Shown here in pieces: positions 44,996-54,284 of a stretch of DNA of 64,000 nt (positions are counted from its first letter, which is position 1; every line of letters begins with the position of its first letter). Both the position numbers and the translations under genes were made by a program. Source of the stretch: Sediminibacillus albus (lineage in GTDB: Bacteria > Bacillota > Bacilli > Bacillales > Amphibacillaceae); assembly GCF_900101125.1 (NCBI RefSeq), contig NZ_FNFL01000001.1:1-64000 (forward strand). Reading direction: 5' to 3'. The notes under the pieces are model-generated. The model was not told the origin of the DNA. It saw only the letters and a list, made by a program, of their open reading frames with translations, and did no database searches.

Positions 44996-45554
44996 ATATC
45001 TTGCGCTTCATTTACTAATGAGGAAATGAAGGGACCGACTGGCCAGTACAAACTAGCAGCCCAACGCCCGATTTTCAAGCTATACATCATACAAATCTTA
45101 TTCAGATGACAAAATATCGGCCGCTAAAACGGTAGTAGCCATAAGTAGGTGAACCAACCCAAACGGATTAATCCAAAGAGGTTTTAGTTTGTATGTTAAT
45201 AATTCTTTCCTATCGGAATAAAGGTATCGCCAATACTATTGAGCCTCTCCCTAACGAAGGCTGTAATCCTCCTGCAGCTATGCCGCTAATCGACAATAAG
45301 ATTACCAAGTTAAAGTTAGACTAATAGTGACTGAATACATATAGTCGTTGCTCTGACATGGGAAGGAATAGCATCATTAGCCAGCTGGGAATAGACGGAT
45401 TGCCGAGCTTCAGTAGAAAAATCATATACTTATCTATAAAAATCCATCGACTGGGTAGTAGTAACAGCGGAATCTGTAGTAAACAGCAGGAAAGAACATA
45501 TCGGAAAGAGAATAGTTTAGCAGGAAAGAATTTTACTGTTTCAAGGAGGTAAAA
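44996..45554. other. Long intergenic stretch without supported gene
   Basis: About 560 bases. A 64-residue ORF (45358-45552) lacks a ribosome site and recognisable features. No tRNA, terminator or clear repeat was seen. The ribosome site of the next gene (caaggaggtaaaa) lies at the very end. Confidence 0.4.
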
Positions 45555-46532
45555 ATGAAAACTATATTAATTGATCGATACGGGGGACCTGAGGTTTTGC
45601 AGATGAGAAATATTTCTATCCCTATGGTTAAAGATGATGAGGTACTAATAAAAGTTGCAAAGACAAGTGTGAATTTTGCTGATATCAAAAACAGATCAGG
45701 AAAGAAAAAGAAGGGATCGCTCCCATTTATCCCTGGTTTGGACGCTGCAGGGGTTGTAGAGCAAGTTGGCAAAAACGTACACAGTGTACTTCCGGGTGAC
45801 AGAGTTATTACTTTTCCAAAAGGCGGTTCTTATGCAGAATACGTAGTTGCCAAGCAGAGCCTAACCTTCAAAATCCCGGATGAAATGGGTTTCAACACTG
45901 CAGCAGCCTGCCCGACAGTTTCCTTCTTGGCCTATAAACTACTTAATGAGATAGCTAAAATAAAGGAAGGGGAAACAGTGCTTGTCCATGCAGCTGCCGG
46001 AGGTGTCGGATCGACTGCTATCCAATTAGCGAGACTGTTTGGGGCTAAACAAGTTATCGGGACAGTTAGCGATGATAAAAAGTTCCCGGTTGTCCTTGAA
46101 TCGGGTGCAGACCACGTTATTTTGTATGATAATTTTGCTGAGAAAGTGAACGGGCTAACCGGGGGTAACGGGGTGGATATAATCCTTGATTCGATATCAG
46201 GAAAAATCTTCGAGGAAAGCCTTCATTGTTTAACGCTTTACGGAAGGATTGTCCATTTTGGTAACTCCGGCGGCCGGGCGGGCGTCATCGAAACGGATCG
46301 GCTGCATGCCAGCTGTCGATCCGTTTTGGGGTTTAGTCTAGGCACAACTCGAAAAGAAAGGCCAGAGTTATTGCGTGAAACCTCTGCGGAAGTATTGAGA
46401 TATTTATCTGCAGGACAGTTAAAAATTAAAGTAGGAGAAACGTTCTCTCTGGAAGATGCAGCGGAAGCACATAAGCTTATGGAGTCAAGGAGAAGCACAG
46501 GAAAGATTCTTCTAGATGTCTCCCGGGTATAA
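45555..46532 (+). CDS. Zinc-independent quinone oxidoreductase (MDR family)
   Basis: The 325-residue medium-chain dehydrogenase/reductase is of the NADPH:quinone oxidoreductase type. The N-terminal GroES-like domain carries PFIPGLDAAGVVEQVG. A Rossmann domain follows with AAAGGVGSTAIQLARLFGAKQVIG for NADPH binding. The structural-zinc Cys cluster of alcohol dehydrogenases is absent. Substrate likely quinones or enones. ATG after tcaaggaggtaaaa. It lies upstream of an AraC regulator but the gap (157 bases) suggests separate transcription. Confidence 0.88.
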   Translation: MKTILIDRYGGPEVLQMRNISIPMVKDDEVLIKVAKTSVNFADIKNRSGKKKKGSLPFIPGLDAAGVVEQVGKNVHSVLPGDRVITFPKGGSYAEYVVAKQSLTFKIPDEMGFNTAAACPTVSFLAYKLLNEIAKIKEGETVLVHAAAGGVGSTAIQLARLFGAKQVIGTVSDDKKFPVVLESGADHVILYDNFAEKVNGLTGGNGVDIILDSISGKIFEESLHCLTLYGRIVHFGNSGGRAGVIETDRLHASCRSVLGFSLGTTRKERPELLRETSAEVLRYLSAGQLKIKVGETFSLEDAAEAHKLMESRRSTGKILLDVSRV

Positions 46533-46689
46533 CCGGAAAGCACGTTACATATAAACAGGAAAAGTGTTTATGAAAAAATTCGACAGTTTAAATTAGTAAG
46601 ACCGACGGATAAGTTCGAACAAGTGATAATAATTAACAATTGAAGACCAAAGTATTCAATGAATAGTGACTGAAAAGGGGAAAGCAACG

Positions 46690-47502
46690 ATGATTTACGA
46701 TAATGAAAACGGTCTGATTCTCTTGCGTTCAGACAAATTGGGCGAACGCGATTGGCGAAGCGATCAAACGTATAAATTGATATTTTCCCCTTTTGGCATG
46801 GGGAAATACCAGACGCGTAAAGGGGATTTGTCCATCGATCACCGGCAATTCTTTATATTTAACCCATTTGACGAGCACCGGCAGCTGGAGATCATGAAAG
46901 AAAAATTTTTGGTCGAATTGGAACCCTTGCTTATGGAAGAAGCAGCTGAACAGCTCGGCTACCATTCCATTGATATCGAATTTGCGTCTGTTACCTATTA
47001 TCACCGGCAAGTTTTTCAATGGGCATCGTTTATACGAGAATTCGTTCATTTGCATGAACAGGAGCCAGCTGCGGTTAATGAACTTTTTTTTGACAATAGC
47101 TTAACACAGCTGGCTATTTTGATGCTGCGGTACGGAGCTGGTGCTCACCAATGTGCGTTTCCTGCAGCACCCATCGATAGTGTTTTAAAACCGGTGGTCG
47201 ACGCCCTCAAAGAAGGTTATCAGGAAAACTGGACATTATCTGAGATGGCTGCTGTAGCAAGGATAAATAAGTATCAGTTTTCCCATTTGTTTAAAGAAGG
47301 AACTGGTGTTTCACCTTATTCCTGGCTGCAGTTATATCGCTTGATGAGAAGCCAGCCCGCGCTCATTCATACCGAACAATCAATCTTGCACATAGCACTT
47401 GCACACGGATTTAAAAATGTCTCATCGTATAATCATTTATTTAAAAAGGTTTATGGAAAGACTCCGACCGAGTTTCGTCTTGCCCGCCGGATTCATAACT
47501 AA
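46690..47502 (+). CDS. AraC family transcriptional regulator
   Basis: The 270-residue regulator has an N-terminal effector-type domain (about 1-150) and a C-terminal double HTH (about 170-265; WTLSEMAAVARINKYQFSHLFKEGTG and HGFKNVSSYNHLFKKVYGKTPTEFR). The ATG at 46690 follows aaaaggggaaagcaacg; the in-frame GTG at 46666 has no site. Its 3' end overlaps the 3' end of the converging MFS gene by 66 bases. The effector is unknown; the adjacent exporter may be a target. Confidence 0.87.
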   Translation: MIYDNENGLILLRSDKLGERDWRSDQTYKLIFSPFGMGKYQTRKGDLSIDHRQFFIFNPFDEHRQLEIMKEKFLVELEPLLMEEAAEQLGYHSIDIEFASVTYYHRQVFQWASFIREFVHLHEQEPAAVNELFFDNSLTQLAILMLRYGAGAHQCAFPAAPIDSVLKPVVDALKEGYQENWTLSEMAAVARINKYQFSHLFKEGTGVSPYSWLQLYRLMRSQPALIHTEQSILHIALAHGFKNVSSYNHLFKKVYGKTPTEFRLARRIHN

Positions 47503-48675
47503 TACGGTAAAACTGAGCAACAATATAATCGAGCCGCTGCAAATTATCAGCGTTCGAATGGATAGGAATGTTACCAATATACCGAATAAGCCGAGGGAAA
47601 TCGTATTGGCAAAATACAATAAAACCGCATTAAAACTGAACGCTTTCCCCAGCTTTTCGGCGGGAACAAGGGACTGCAGTAAGTAAACCCTGGCTAAACC
47701 AGCGATGGGGAGCCCGATTCCGACGATGGCGCAGCCGATGAAAAAGTGCTCCATATCATAAAGGGTGCCATAGTATGTAATTCCAGTGCCCCAAATACAA
47801 GCGCCCAATAAGTAGGTGGACAAGGTCATTCTCTTAATTAAATACGGAATTATCAGGTTTGTCCCAATAACAACCGTCCCGAAAACTCCCTGCAAAATAC
47901 TATATATTTCCTCCTCATTATTTGCTATTTCAGCCAGGGCTAGCAATAGTCCAACTTCCCAGACCCAGGTATTAAAAAATACAGTGAAAAAAGTTAATAT
48001 AAACAACTGCTTGATCGTTGTCTGCTTATATATCCATAATGCAAAATCTGCTATATCTGAGAATAGTTTTTTTATTGATTTTTCGCCAGCAGGTTTGTCT
48101 TCAGAAACCTGGACCTTTAACAGGCAGATAACACTTATTGCATAAGTAAGAGCGTCGACGGTAAAAAAGTGGATGGTCCCAAATGAGTGCAACAGCCAGA
48201 CGGTGATAAGCGGACTCAGTACAGTAATCCCCCGAGTTAACGTATCATTCAGGCTGTTCGCTGCTGTACGATATCTTTCACTGGTTAGTAAAGGAAGCAG
48301 GGCCCTGTGGGCTGGGTTGAAAAAACAGCCGATGGTTTGGATGACAAAACTGATCACGAGTAAATGAATGTATTGGAGACTATTCGTGTAATACATAACA
48401 ACTACTGAAATGATTAATGGAACTCTCAGTAAATCCAGATAGATAAGCAACTTTTTTCGCGGAAGCCAATCGGCTATTACTCCTCCGACAAGGCCAAACA
48501 TTAAATAGGGCAGTGTTTCGGCAATGGCTACACCCGTTGTATGAATACTGGAGTTAGTAAGATCATGTGCGATAAACAAAAATGCCATTCCTGAAAGAAC
48601 ATCACCCAGCCGTGATACTCCACCTCCCAATAAGTAATAGCGTATATTTTGATTTTGCTTTAGCAAACGGTACAT
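47437..48675 (-). CDS. MFS transporter
   Basis: The 412-residue major facilitator has about twelve hydrophobic segments. The loop motif GGVIADWLPRKKLLIYLD between helices 2 and 3 is the signature of MFS_3-type drug or siderophore exporters. The substrate is unknown. ATG after acaggaggtgattacat on the minus strand. The gene converges on and overlaps the AraC regulator gene. Confidence 0.85.
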   Translation of the reverse strand: MYRLLKQNQNIRYYLLGGGVSRLGDVLSGMAFLFIAHDLTNSSIHTTGVAIAETLPYLMFGLVGGVIADWLPRKKLLIYLDLLRVPLIISVVVMYYTNSLQYIHLLVISFVIQTIGCFFNPAHRALLPLLTSERYRTAANSLNDTLTRGITVLSPLITVWLLHSFGTIHFFTVDALTYAISVICLLKVQVSEDKPAGEKSIKKLFSDIADFALWIYKQTTIKQLFILTFFTVFFNTWVWEVGLLLALAEIANNEEEIYSILQGVFGTVVIGTNLIIPYLIKRMTLSTYLLGACIWGTGITYYGTLYDMEHFFIGCAIVGIGLPIAGLARVYLLQSLVPAEKLGKAFSFNAVLLYFANTISLGLFGILVTFLSIRTLIICSGSIILLLSFTVLVMNPAGKTKLGRSLSINLFK

Positions 48676-48770
48676 GTAATCACCTCCTGTACCATTGTAG
48701 AGCCGGCAGCAGGAGGTTTCTGGTTGAATATTGCTTGAAATTAACTCAATATCTTAATACAAAAAGAAAA

Positions 48771-48795
48771 CAGGCAGTATTACTGCCTGGTTTTG
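48771..48795 (-). terminator. Terminator of the AhpD-like gene
   Basis: On the minus strand caggcagta and tactgcctg form a compact hairpin with a 1-base centre, followed by ttttctttttg. It is just downstream of the AhpD-like gene stop. Confidence 0.85.
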
Positions 48796-48806
48796 TGGAG
48801 TTACCG

Positions 48807-49184
48807 TTAGTGCTTTATGTCATGATAATGATCAAAGGTTTCCATAGCCAAGGTCACGCCTTGTGAGAAGGCTGCCCCGCCGCCAAGGGCTGCACTGACA
48901 GCAATGGTTTCCATTACTTCTTCTTCTGATGCTCCATGTTCTACGGCACCTTTCGTATGGTACATGATGCAATACTCGTCCTGGGCATAAATGCTAATGC
49001 CGAGGGCCATCAGCTGCTTCTGTTTCCCATCGACGGCCCCTGGCTGAAAGCATGATTCAGTAAAATCAAAATAACTTTTCGTCATTTCCGGAAGCCGCTT
49101 TTCTAACCGGTTGCTTCCTTCTTTATAGTCCAATATGGATTGATCAAAAAAGTTCATTTCGCTTTCAAATTCATGTGTATCCAC
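48807..49184 (-). CDS. Carboxymuconolactone decarboxylase/AhpD-family protein
   Basis: The 125-residue protein has the conserved AhpD-like helix pair QDEYCIMYHTKGAVEHGASEEEV (Glu, Cys and His active-site set). A glycine-rich AALGGGAAFSQGV follows. It has only one of the two redox cysteines of true AhpD, so decarboxylase-like or peroxidase-related activity is uncertain. The GTG at 49184 follows aacggagtgggaaaa on the minus strand; the longer form (ATG at 49250) adds 22 residues without a site. Confidence 0.82.
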   Translation of the reverse strand: MDTHEFESEMNFFDQSILDYKEGSNRLEKRLPEMTKSYFDFTESCFQPGAVDGKQKQLMALGISIYAQDEYCIMYHTKGAVEHGASEEEVMETIAVSAALGGGAAFSQGVTLAMETFDHYHDIKH

Positions 49185-49334
49185 TTTTCCCACTCCGTTT
49201 CCGATGAATTCAGTTACGCTTTTAGCGTGATATTTACAGAGAATAATCATACATGGTATTAAATGGTTGTATTAAAAGTTATTTATATTGTTTACAAGTA
49301 AGCGGGCGAATGCTAAGATAAGTAAAATTATACG

Positions 49335-49615
49335 TAAGCGATGATGAGAAGAGTAGATGAAATGGGTGCTTTTTCAGAGACCCCCGCCAGCTGAAAAGGG
49401 GGAAGCGCTATTTATCGAAGCAAGCCTCAGAGCATTACACCGGAACTAGGATATAGGGGATGGTGTGGCGGGAGCTCCCGTTACAGAGCTAGGGTATAAG
49501 CTGAAAAAGCCGTACCCGATAAGGTCGATATGGTGACATGTTGACAAACTGGGGTGGCACCGCGGTTTTTAATCCCGCCCCCAAGATTAACGTCTTGGGG
49601 GTGGGATTTTTTATT
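49335..49615 (+). promoter_or_regulatory. T-box riboswitch upstream of MFS gene
   Basis: This is a tRNA-sensing leader. Stem I contains gagtagatgaaa pairing with tttatc, and the distal cagagaccccc...ggggg hairpin. The specifier region gaagcaag lies at 49417-49424. The T-box TGGCACCGCGG is at 49555-49565. A terminator follows (arms atcccgcccccaaga 49572-49586 and tcttgggggtgggat 49593-49607, then T6). The specifier reads AGC (Ser, 49419-49421) or, shifted by one base, GCA (Ala, 49420-49422). The base after TGG is C, which pairs with a G discriminator base; this favours serine over alanine. Confidence 0.9.
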
Positions 49616-49662
49616 TCAAAAAATACAAGCGGGCAGTAATTAAATCGATTGGAGGAAAATGT

Positions 49663-50892
49663 ATGGGAATGAAGGTAACTAATAAATACTCTGGATATTC
49701 ATTTGTCCTTCTAGCTGGAATCGGCGTATCCAATATTGGGGATTGGATTTATTTAATAGCTTTTAATTTAATCATTTTGGACATGACAGGTTCACCGTTA
49801 GCCGTTGCTGTTTTGTACCTGCTTAAACCACTGGCTGCATTGTTTACGAATATTTGGGCAGGCAGTCTTATTGACCGGCTGAACAAACGAAGCTTAATGG
49901 TTTGGCTGGATATCATTCGGGCAATACTGGTCGGCATGCTGCCATTATGCACATCTTTATCGGTAATATATAGTGTTGTCTTGTTAATCAATATGGCTAG
50001 CGCCGTATTCCAGCCAACATCGCTGTCTTATATTACTAAATTAATACCTTCTGCTGATAGAAATACGTTTAATTCGCTGCGCAGCTTGGTCGATTCGGGT
50101 GCTTTTCTAATTGGACCTGCAGTTGCCGGTTTATTATTTATGGTTAGTTCGCCAACAACTGCTGTTTATCTGAACGGTTTGTCATTTTTATGTTCCGCCC
50201 TGCTTACAATATTGATGCCAAACCTGGAAAGTGGATGGAGGATAAAGGCTGGCGAAAAGCTGCTTGCCTTTTCCGTAGTAAGGACCGATTGGAAGATCGT
50301 TAAAGAGTTCAGCCGGCACCATCATTACGTTGTCCTTATTTATTTCCTGTTTAGCTGTGTCATCGTGATGACAGCGGCAATAGATTCTCTGGAAGCTGCC
50401 TTTGCTAAAGATGTACTCAGGCTTACTAATCAGAGTTATGGCTTGCTCGTCAGTATTGCAGGCGGCGGAACTATCGTAGGATCAGTAATTAATACTTTGA
50501 TATCCCGTAGATCCAATCCTTTTATACTAATGGGCTCCGGTTCTCTGTTTTTATCAATTGGCTATTTATGCTTTGCATTTTCAGATAGCTTCTTGATTGC
50601 AGCTTTGGGGTTTTTTGTCCTATCGTTTTCCTTAGCATTTGCTAATACAGGTTTTTATACTTTTATCCAAAATAACATTCCTGTACAAGTGATGGGGCGG
50701 TTTAGCAGCATCTATGGTTTGGTAGAAGCGGTACTTGTGATTTTATTGACGGCAGCATTTGGTTTGCTGGCCCATTTGGTTTCCATTCAGTTGATAGTGA
50801 TTGCTGGAGCCAGCTTATTATTCATACTGACAATTATATTGTGCTACCAGTGCCAGCGGTCAAGCGTTGCAAGCCAGTCTTCCGTAGGATAA
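49663..50892 (+). CDS. T-box-controlled MFS exporter
   Basis: The 409-residue MFS transporter has about twelve membrane segments with the loop motif AGSLIDRLNKRSLMVWLD and GFFVLSFSLAFANTG late in the protein. It belongs to the MFS_3-type exporter group, as does the minus-strand MFS 1 kb upstream, but the two are clearly different. Expression is governed by the preceding T-box, so it is made when one tRNA is uncharged. This suggests amino acid (or peptide or amino-acid-derived compound) transport. ATG after attggaggaaaatgt. Confidence 0.88.
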   Translation: MGMKVTNKYSGYSFVLLAGIGVSNIGDWIYLIAFNLIILDMTGSPLAVAVLYLLKPLAALFTNIWAGSLIDRLNKRSLMVWLDIIRAILVGMLPLCTSLSVIYSVVLLINMASAVFQPTSLSYITKLIPSADRNTFNSLRSLVDSGAFLIGPAVAGLLFMVSSPTTAVYLNGLSFLCSALLTILMPNLESGWRIKAGEKLLAFSVVRTDWKIVKEFSRHHHYVVLIYFLFSCVIVMTAAIDSLEAAFAKDVLRLTNQSYGLLVSIAGGGTIVGSVINTLISRRSNPFILMGSGSLFLSIGYLCFAFSDSFLIAALGFFVLSFSLAFANTGFYTFIQNNIPVQVMGRFSSIYGLVEAVLVILLTAAFGLLAHLVSIQLIVIAGASLLFILTIILCYQCQRSSVASQSSVG

Positions 50893-50978
50893 ACCTGAAG
50901 AAGTTTGGTGTCCGGAAAGTTTAACCGTAAATCTGTTCAGGGAATAGGGTAATACAGATGCAGGAAAGGGGTGGCACC

Positions 50979-51335
50979 ATGTTATCATTTCTGCCAAGCC
51001 AGGACGAGAAAACGATTGCCGTGCAGTTCACTGGAGAAGCTGTTAAGGAAGATGCAGAGCGTTTGGAAAAACATGTACAGGAATATTTCCCGCAAGGAGG
51101 ATCCTTTAACGTGTTAGCCATTATGCATGATGTAGAAGGGTCGACGTTGAAGGGAATGGTAAAGGGCATGAAGTTTGACGCTAAGCATTGGGAGCAATTT
51201 AATAAGTTTGCAGTTGTCAGTGACAAAAAATCGATTAAGTCATTTGCTGATATTGGCAGATATCTCCCTGGAATTACTGTTAAGCAGTTTGACAAGGATG
51301 GGCTGGCCCGGGCTTGGGATTGGCTTCAGGAATAG
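50979..51335 (+). CDS. SpoIIAA-like STAS/SEC14 domain protein
   Basis: The 118-residue protein is of the SpoIIAA-like family (PF11964 type). It has alternating strands and helices across the whole length and motifs VLAIMHDVEGSTLKG and FADIGRYLPGITVKQF. The conserved phospho-acceptor Ser of anti-anti-sigma factors is not recognisable, so a lipid- or small-molecule-binding role is as likely as signalling. ATG at 50979 after gaaaggggtggcacc. A terminator follows. Confidence 0.75.
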   Translation: MLSFLPSQDEKTIAVQFTGEAVKEDAERLEKHVQEYFPQGGSFNVLAIMHDVEGSTLKGMVKGMKFDAKHWEQFNKFAVVSDKKSIKSFADIGRYLPGITVKQFDKDGLARAWDWLQE

Positions 51336-51346
51336 AAGATAAAAAG

Positions 51347-51380
51347 TGACCTGGTTTCATAATGAAATCAGGTCATCTTT
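51347..51380. terminator. Bidirectional terminator
   Basis: The arms tgacctggtttca and tgaaatcaggtca (one mismatch) have A-rich sequence on the left and T-rich on the right. The hairpin lies between the converging SpoIIAA-like and betaine-binding-protein genes. Confidence 0.85.
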
Positions 51381-51386
51381 TTAGGA

Positions 51387-52283
51387 TTATTCTGTCCATT
51401 TTGCAATTAAGTCCTGATGCTCATCCACCCAGGCTTGCGCGCCTTGTTCTTCAGAATCTGCCTCGTTGATTGCTGCCATTAGGCTGCCTAGCTGCTGATC
51501 GTCAAGCATGAAATTATCAAACCATTTAACGACTTTCGGCTGATCTTCTTCCAGCCCAAGACGCGCAGCATATGATATATTTTCTGAGTCACCATAAACA
51601 TTTTTAGGGTCATCAAGTATTTTCAGATCCATTTCGGCAAAAACCCAATGCGGCTTCCAGAGCGTAACGACTAAGGGCTGTTCATTTTCCATGCTGTTCT
51701 GCAGCTCCGTTAGCATTGTTGGTTCGGACGAACTAGCCAATTCAAAGTCAAGATTATATTCGTTGATAGCATCTTCTGTCAATGACATAATGCTTGCTCC
51801 TGCATCAATACCAACAATTTGCGAGTCAAATTTCTCATTATGGCTATTCAAATCTTCGATACTGTTGATATCTTCCATGTAGGAAGGAACAACAAGGGCC
51901 AAGTCCGTTCCCTCATACCAGTTTTCCCGCCAATCAATTTCTTCCTTATATTTATCATAATAAGCTTGGTCGGTGTTGGGAAGCCAGATTTCCATGCCAA
52001 TATCGAGGTCGCCGGCAGAGAGAGCTTCATACAAAAAAGCCTTTTCGACAGATGTTAATTCTACATCATAGCCCTTTTCCTCCAAAATGATTTTCCACAT
52101 GTTCGATACAGCTACATTTTCTGCCCAGTTATTCATCCCTATTGTAATTGTTCCCTTTTCTCCGTTCTGAGCTTCCTTATTTTCTTCGTTTGTTTCTTCC
52201 TCTGTTTCGTCCCCGCCACATGCTGTTAACAGCATCACCATTCCGATTAGGAAAATGAATAATAAATTTTTTGCACTTTTCAT
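51387..52283 (-). CDS. Glycine betaine/choline-type ABC substrate-binding lipoprotein
   Basis: The 298-residue lipoprotein has the signal and lipobox LLTACGGD, with Cys22 as the lipid site. An acidic Glu/Asn-rich stretch follows, then an OpuAC/ProX-type binding domain (about 45-298; GMNNWAENVAVSNMWK, GMEIWLPNT, TLWKPHWVF). The aromatic residues in these motifs fit a betaine cage. No ATPase or permease gene is adjacent, so it serves a transporter encoded elsewhere or is an orphan. ATG after aaggaggaatttt on the minus strand. Confidence 0.9.
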   Translation of the reverse strand: MKSAKNLLFIFLIGMVMLLTACGGDETEEETNEENKEAQNGEKGTITIGMNNWAENVAVSNMWKIILEEKGYDVELTSVEKAFLYEALSAGDLDIGMEIWLPNTDQAYYDKYKEEIDWRENWYEGTDLALVVPSYMEDINSIEDLNSHNEKFDSQIVGIDAGASIMSLTEDAINEYNLDFELASSSEPTMLTELQNSMENEQPLVVTLWKPHWVFAEMDLKILDDPKNVYGDSENISYAARLGLEEDQPKVVKWFDNFMLDDQQLGSLMAAINEADSEEQGAQAWVDEHQDLIAKWTE

Positions 52284-52742
52284 AAAATTCCTCCTTAAAG
52301 ATAATTGAGTTAGCGTTGTTTGATATAATGTCTATATCGTGAGCTATTGGTTGTAAGCATACTTGTGATAAATCATCCGAAACAAAGGGGATTTCCGATA
52401 GGGAGATATGTGATGATGAATTCATAATCAGGGGGTCTTGAAAGGGTTGTTCCAGATATTTATCAAACTACTTTAACCCAAGGCATATTATACCAACCTT
52501 GAAAAATTATTCAAATGTCAGAATTCTTATAGCGTTTTCAGCTGTATCTCGGCGATGTTTTTATAGGAGTACATCCTGCAAGAGAAAAGTGTATAGAAGG
52601 GGAGTAGAGGGATGGGTGAGAGTCGAATATTAGGCCTGTATAATGAACAATTACGTTATAATGCGCAAGCACTTGGTTTTAAAAGAGTAGTAAAATTAAA
52701 CAAGAACATCACAAGGGAGATATTAAATTATTAAAGGAATAT
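52284..52742. other. Intergenic region with one possible 40-residue ORF
   Basis: About 460 bases with promoters presumably for both flanking genes (tataat at about 52324, minus strand reading not clear). A 40-residue ORF starts at 52612 (aaggggagtagagggatg; MGESRILGLYNEQLRYNAQA...) and ends at 52734. It has a decent ribosome site but no recognisable family, and ends just before the aminopeptidase. Confidence 0.35.
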
Positions 52743-53980
52743 ATGAATTTATAAGTGAAGCACAGTTAAAAAAGTATGCAGAACTTGCTGTACGAGCTGG
52801 TGTAAATCTGCAAAAAAATCAATTATTGGTTATTCATAGTGATATACAAAATGCTGCGTTTGCACGTCTAATCCAAACGGTAGCCTACGAGGCAGGAGCT
52901 TCAAATGTATTTATAGATTGGACAGATGAACAGTCTGCCAAAGAATTTTACTTAAATGCAGCAGATAGTTTCATCGATCACTTTCCTGATTGGCAGGCTG
53001 CCCGTTTTAAGGAGTGGGACGATGCAGGTGCTGCTTACATCCATATTATTTCTGAAAACTTAGATGTCTTTAAGGAGGTTTCTACAGAAAGGATAAATCG
53101 TTTCCAAAAAGCTTCTCGCACCAAATTGAGGGATTATTATGCGAAAATCAGATCCCACGAGGTACGCTGGTGTCTTCTAGCTGTCCCATACGTTGTATGG
53201 GCAACTAAAGTATTTCCCAACCTAAGTATAGAAGAAGCTTTACAATCATTATGGAAATTAATTTTAAAAGGATCTCGGGCAGATGGGAAAAATCCTATAA
53301 AAGATTGGGAGAGTCACAATAGAGCCTTCGAGTCTCGAAAAAAAATCCTAAACGAGAGCCAATTTGAAGCCCTGCATTTTACAAATAGCCGTGGAACTGA
53401 TTTATTAGTTGGTCTACCTAAAAATCACCTCTATATCGGTGGGGGTGTCATAGATAAAAATGGAATACCTTTCTTTCCGAACATTCCTACGGAAGAAATA
53501 TTTACTGCTCCCCATAAAAATAAGGTGAATGGCAAATTGGTAGGTACAAAACCTCTTATCTATGGGGGAAGTGTCATCGAGGAATTTTATCTAATATTTA
53601 AAGATGGACGGATTACCGACTATTATGCCGCAAAGGGACAGGAAGTGTTACAAAATCTCATCGAAACAGACGAAGGTTCACATTATCTAGGTGAAATTGC
53701 CTTGGTTTCTAATAAATCTCCTCTTGCTCACGCAGATACTCTTTTTTACAATACATTGTTTGATGAAAATACATCCTGTCATATTGGAATCGGAAATGCA
53801 TCTCCTTCAAATATTCAAAATGGCATTGATCAATCCGAGGAAGAGTTGAAGGCAGCGGGTCTGAATACTTCACTTTTGTTAGTCAATGTGACCTTTGGTA
53901 CCCAAGATATGAAAGTAGTGGGCATTAAGGAAGGCGGAACTGAAGTCCTGTTAATGAAGGATGGGGATTTCCAATTCTAA
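52743..53980 (+). CDS. M29 aminopeptidase (AmpS-like), 5' frameshift suspected
   Basis: This is a metal-dependent aminopeptidase of the M29 thermophilic family. Metal-ligand segments are IPTEEIFTAPHK, EGSHYLGEIALV and SPLAHADTLFYNTLFDENTSCHIGIG, and SRGTDLLVGLP is also present. The long clean frame opens only after 52727 and has no ATG/GTG/TTG before the TTG at 52826, which would remove about 27 conserved residues (EAQLKKYAELAVRAGVN). If one T is added to the ttt run at 52748-52750, ATG 52743 (after aaagga) reads MNFISEAQLKKYAELAV and gives about 412 residues, the usual length. So a one-base deletion near codon 3, real or from sequencing, is likely. Confidence 0.75.
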
Positions 53981-54231
53981 ATCGTCTCCAACTTCAAAAC
54001 AGAGAAAACTGATTTCTGGTGGATTATACTTAGTGCTAGTTATAGTGAAAACAAACTGGGCAGCATTCCTGTAACAAGTGAAGATTATGGGTTATGTTTG
54101 TGAAAGAATGTACTTAAACAAACGGGTACGTTAGCTTAATAAGCCTAATATGCAAAAGGGCACTTCCATAAAACTGGAGCCTATTTTATGTCTAATATCA
54201 ACATTAAGCTTTAACATAGCCTTGTTTTAAA
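53981..54231. other. Intergenic stretch between convergent genes
   Basis: About 250 AT-rich bases with no supported gene, repeat or site before the yidC2 terminator at 54232. Confidence 0.4.
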
Positions 54232-54273
54232 AAAGCATGCGCTGTACAGATGAATTCGTACAGCGCATGCTTT
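54232..54273 (-). terminator. Strong terminator after yidC2
   Basis: A perfect 16-bp stem (aaagcatgcgctgtac / gtacagcgcatgcttt) with a 10-base loop is followed on the minus strand by further T. Confidence 0.92.
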
Positions 54274-54284
54274 ATATAAGAAAA

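Noticed and set aside
45358-45552. 64-residue ORF before the quinone oxidoreductase gene
   Set aside because: Overlaps the ribosome site of the real gene and shows no recognisable features.
50966-50979. ggggtggcacc before the SpoIIAA-like gene resembles a T-box core
   Set aside because: No CGCGG continuation, no stem I or terminator; it is simply the ribosome binding region of the gene.
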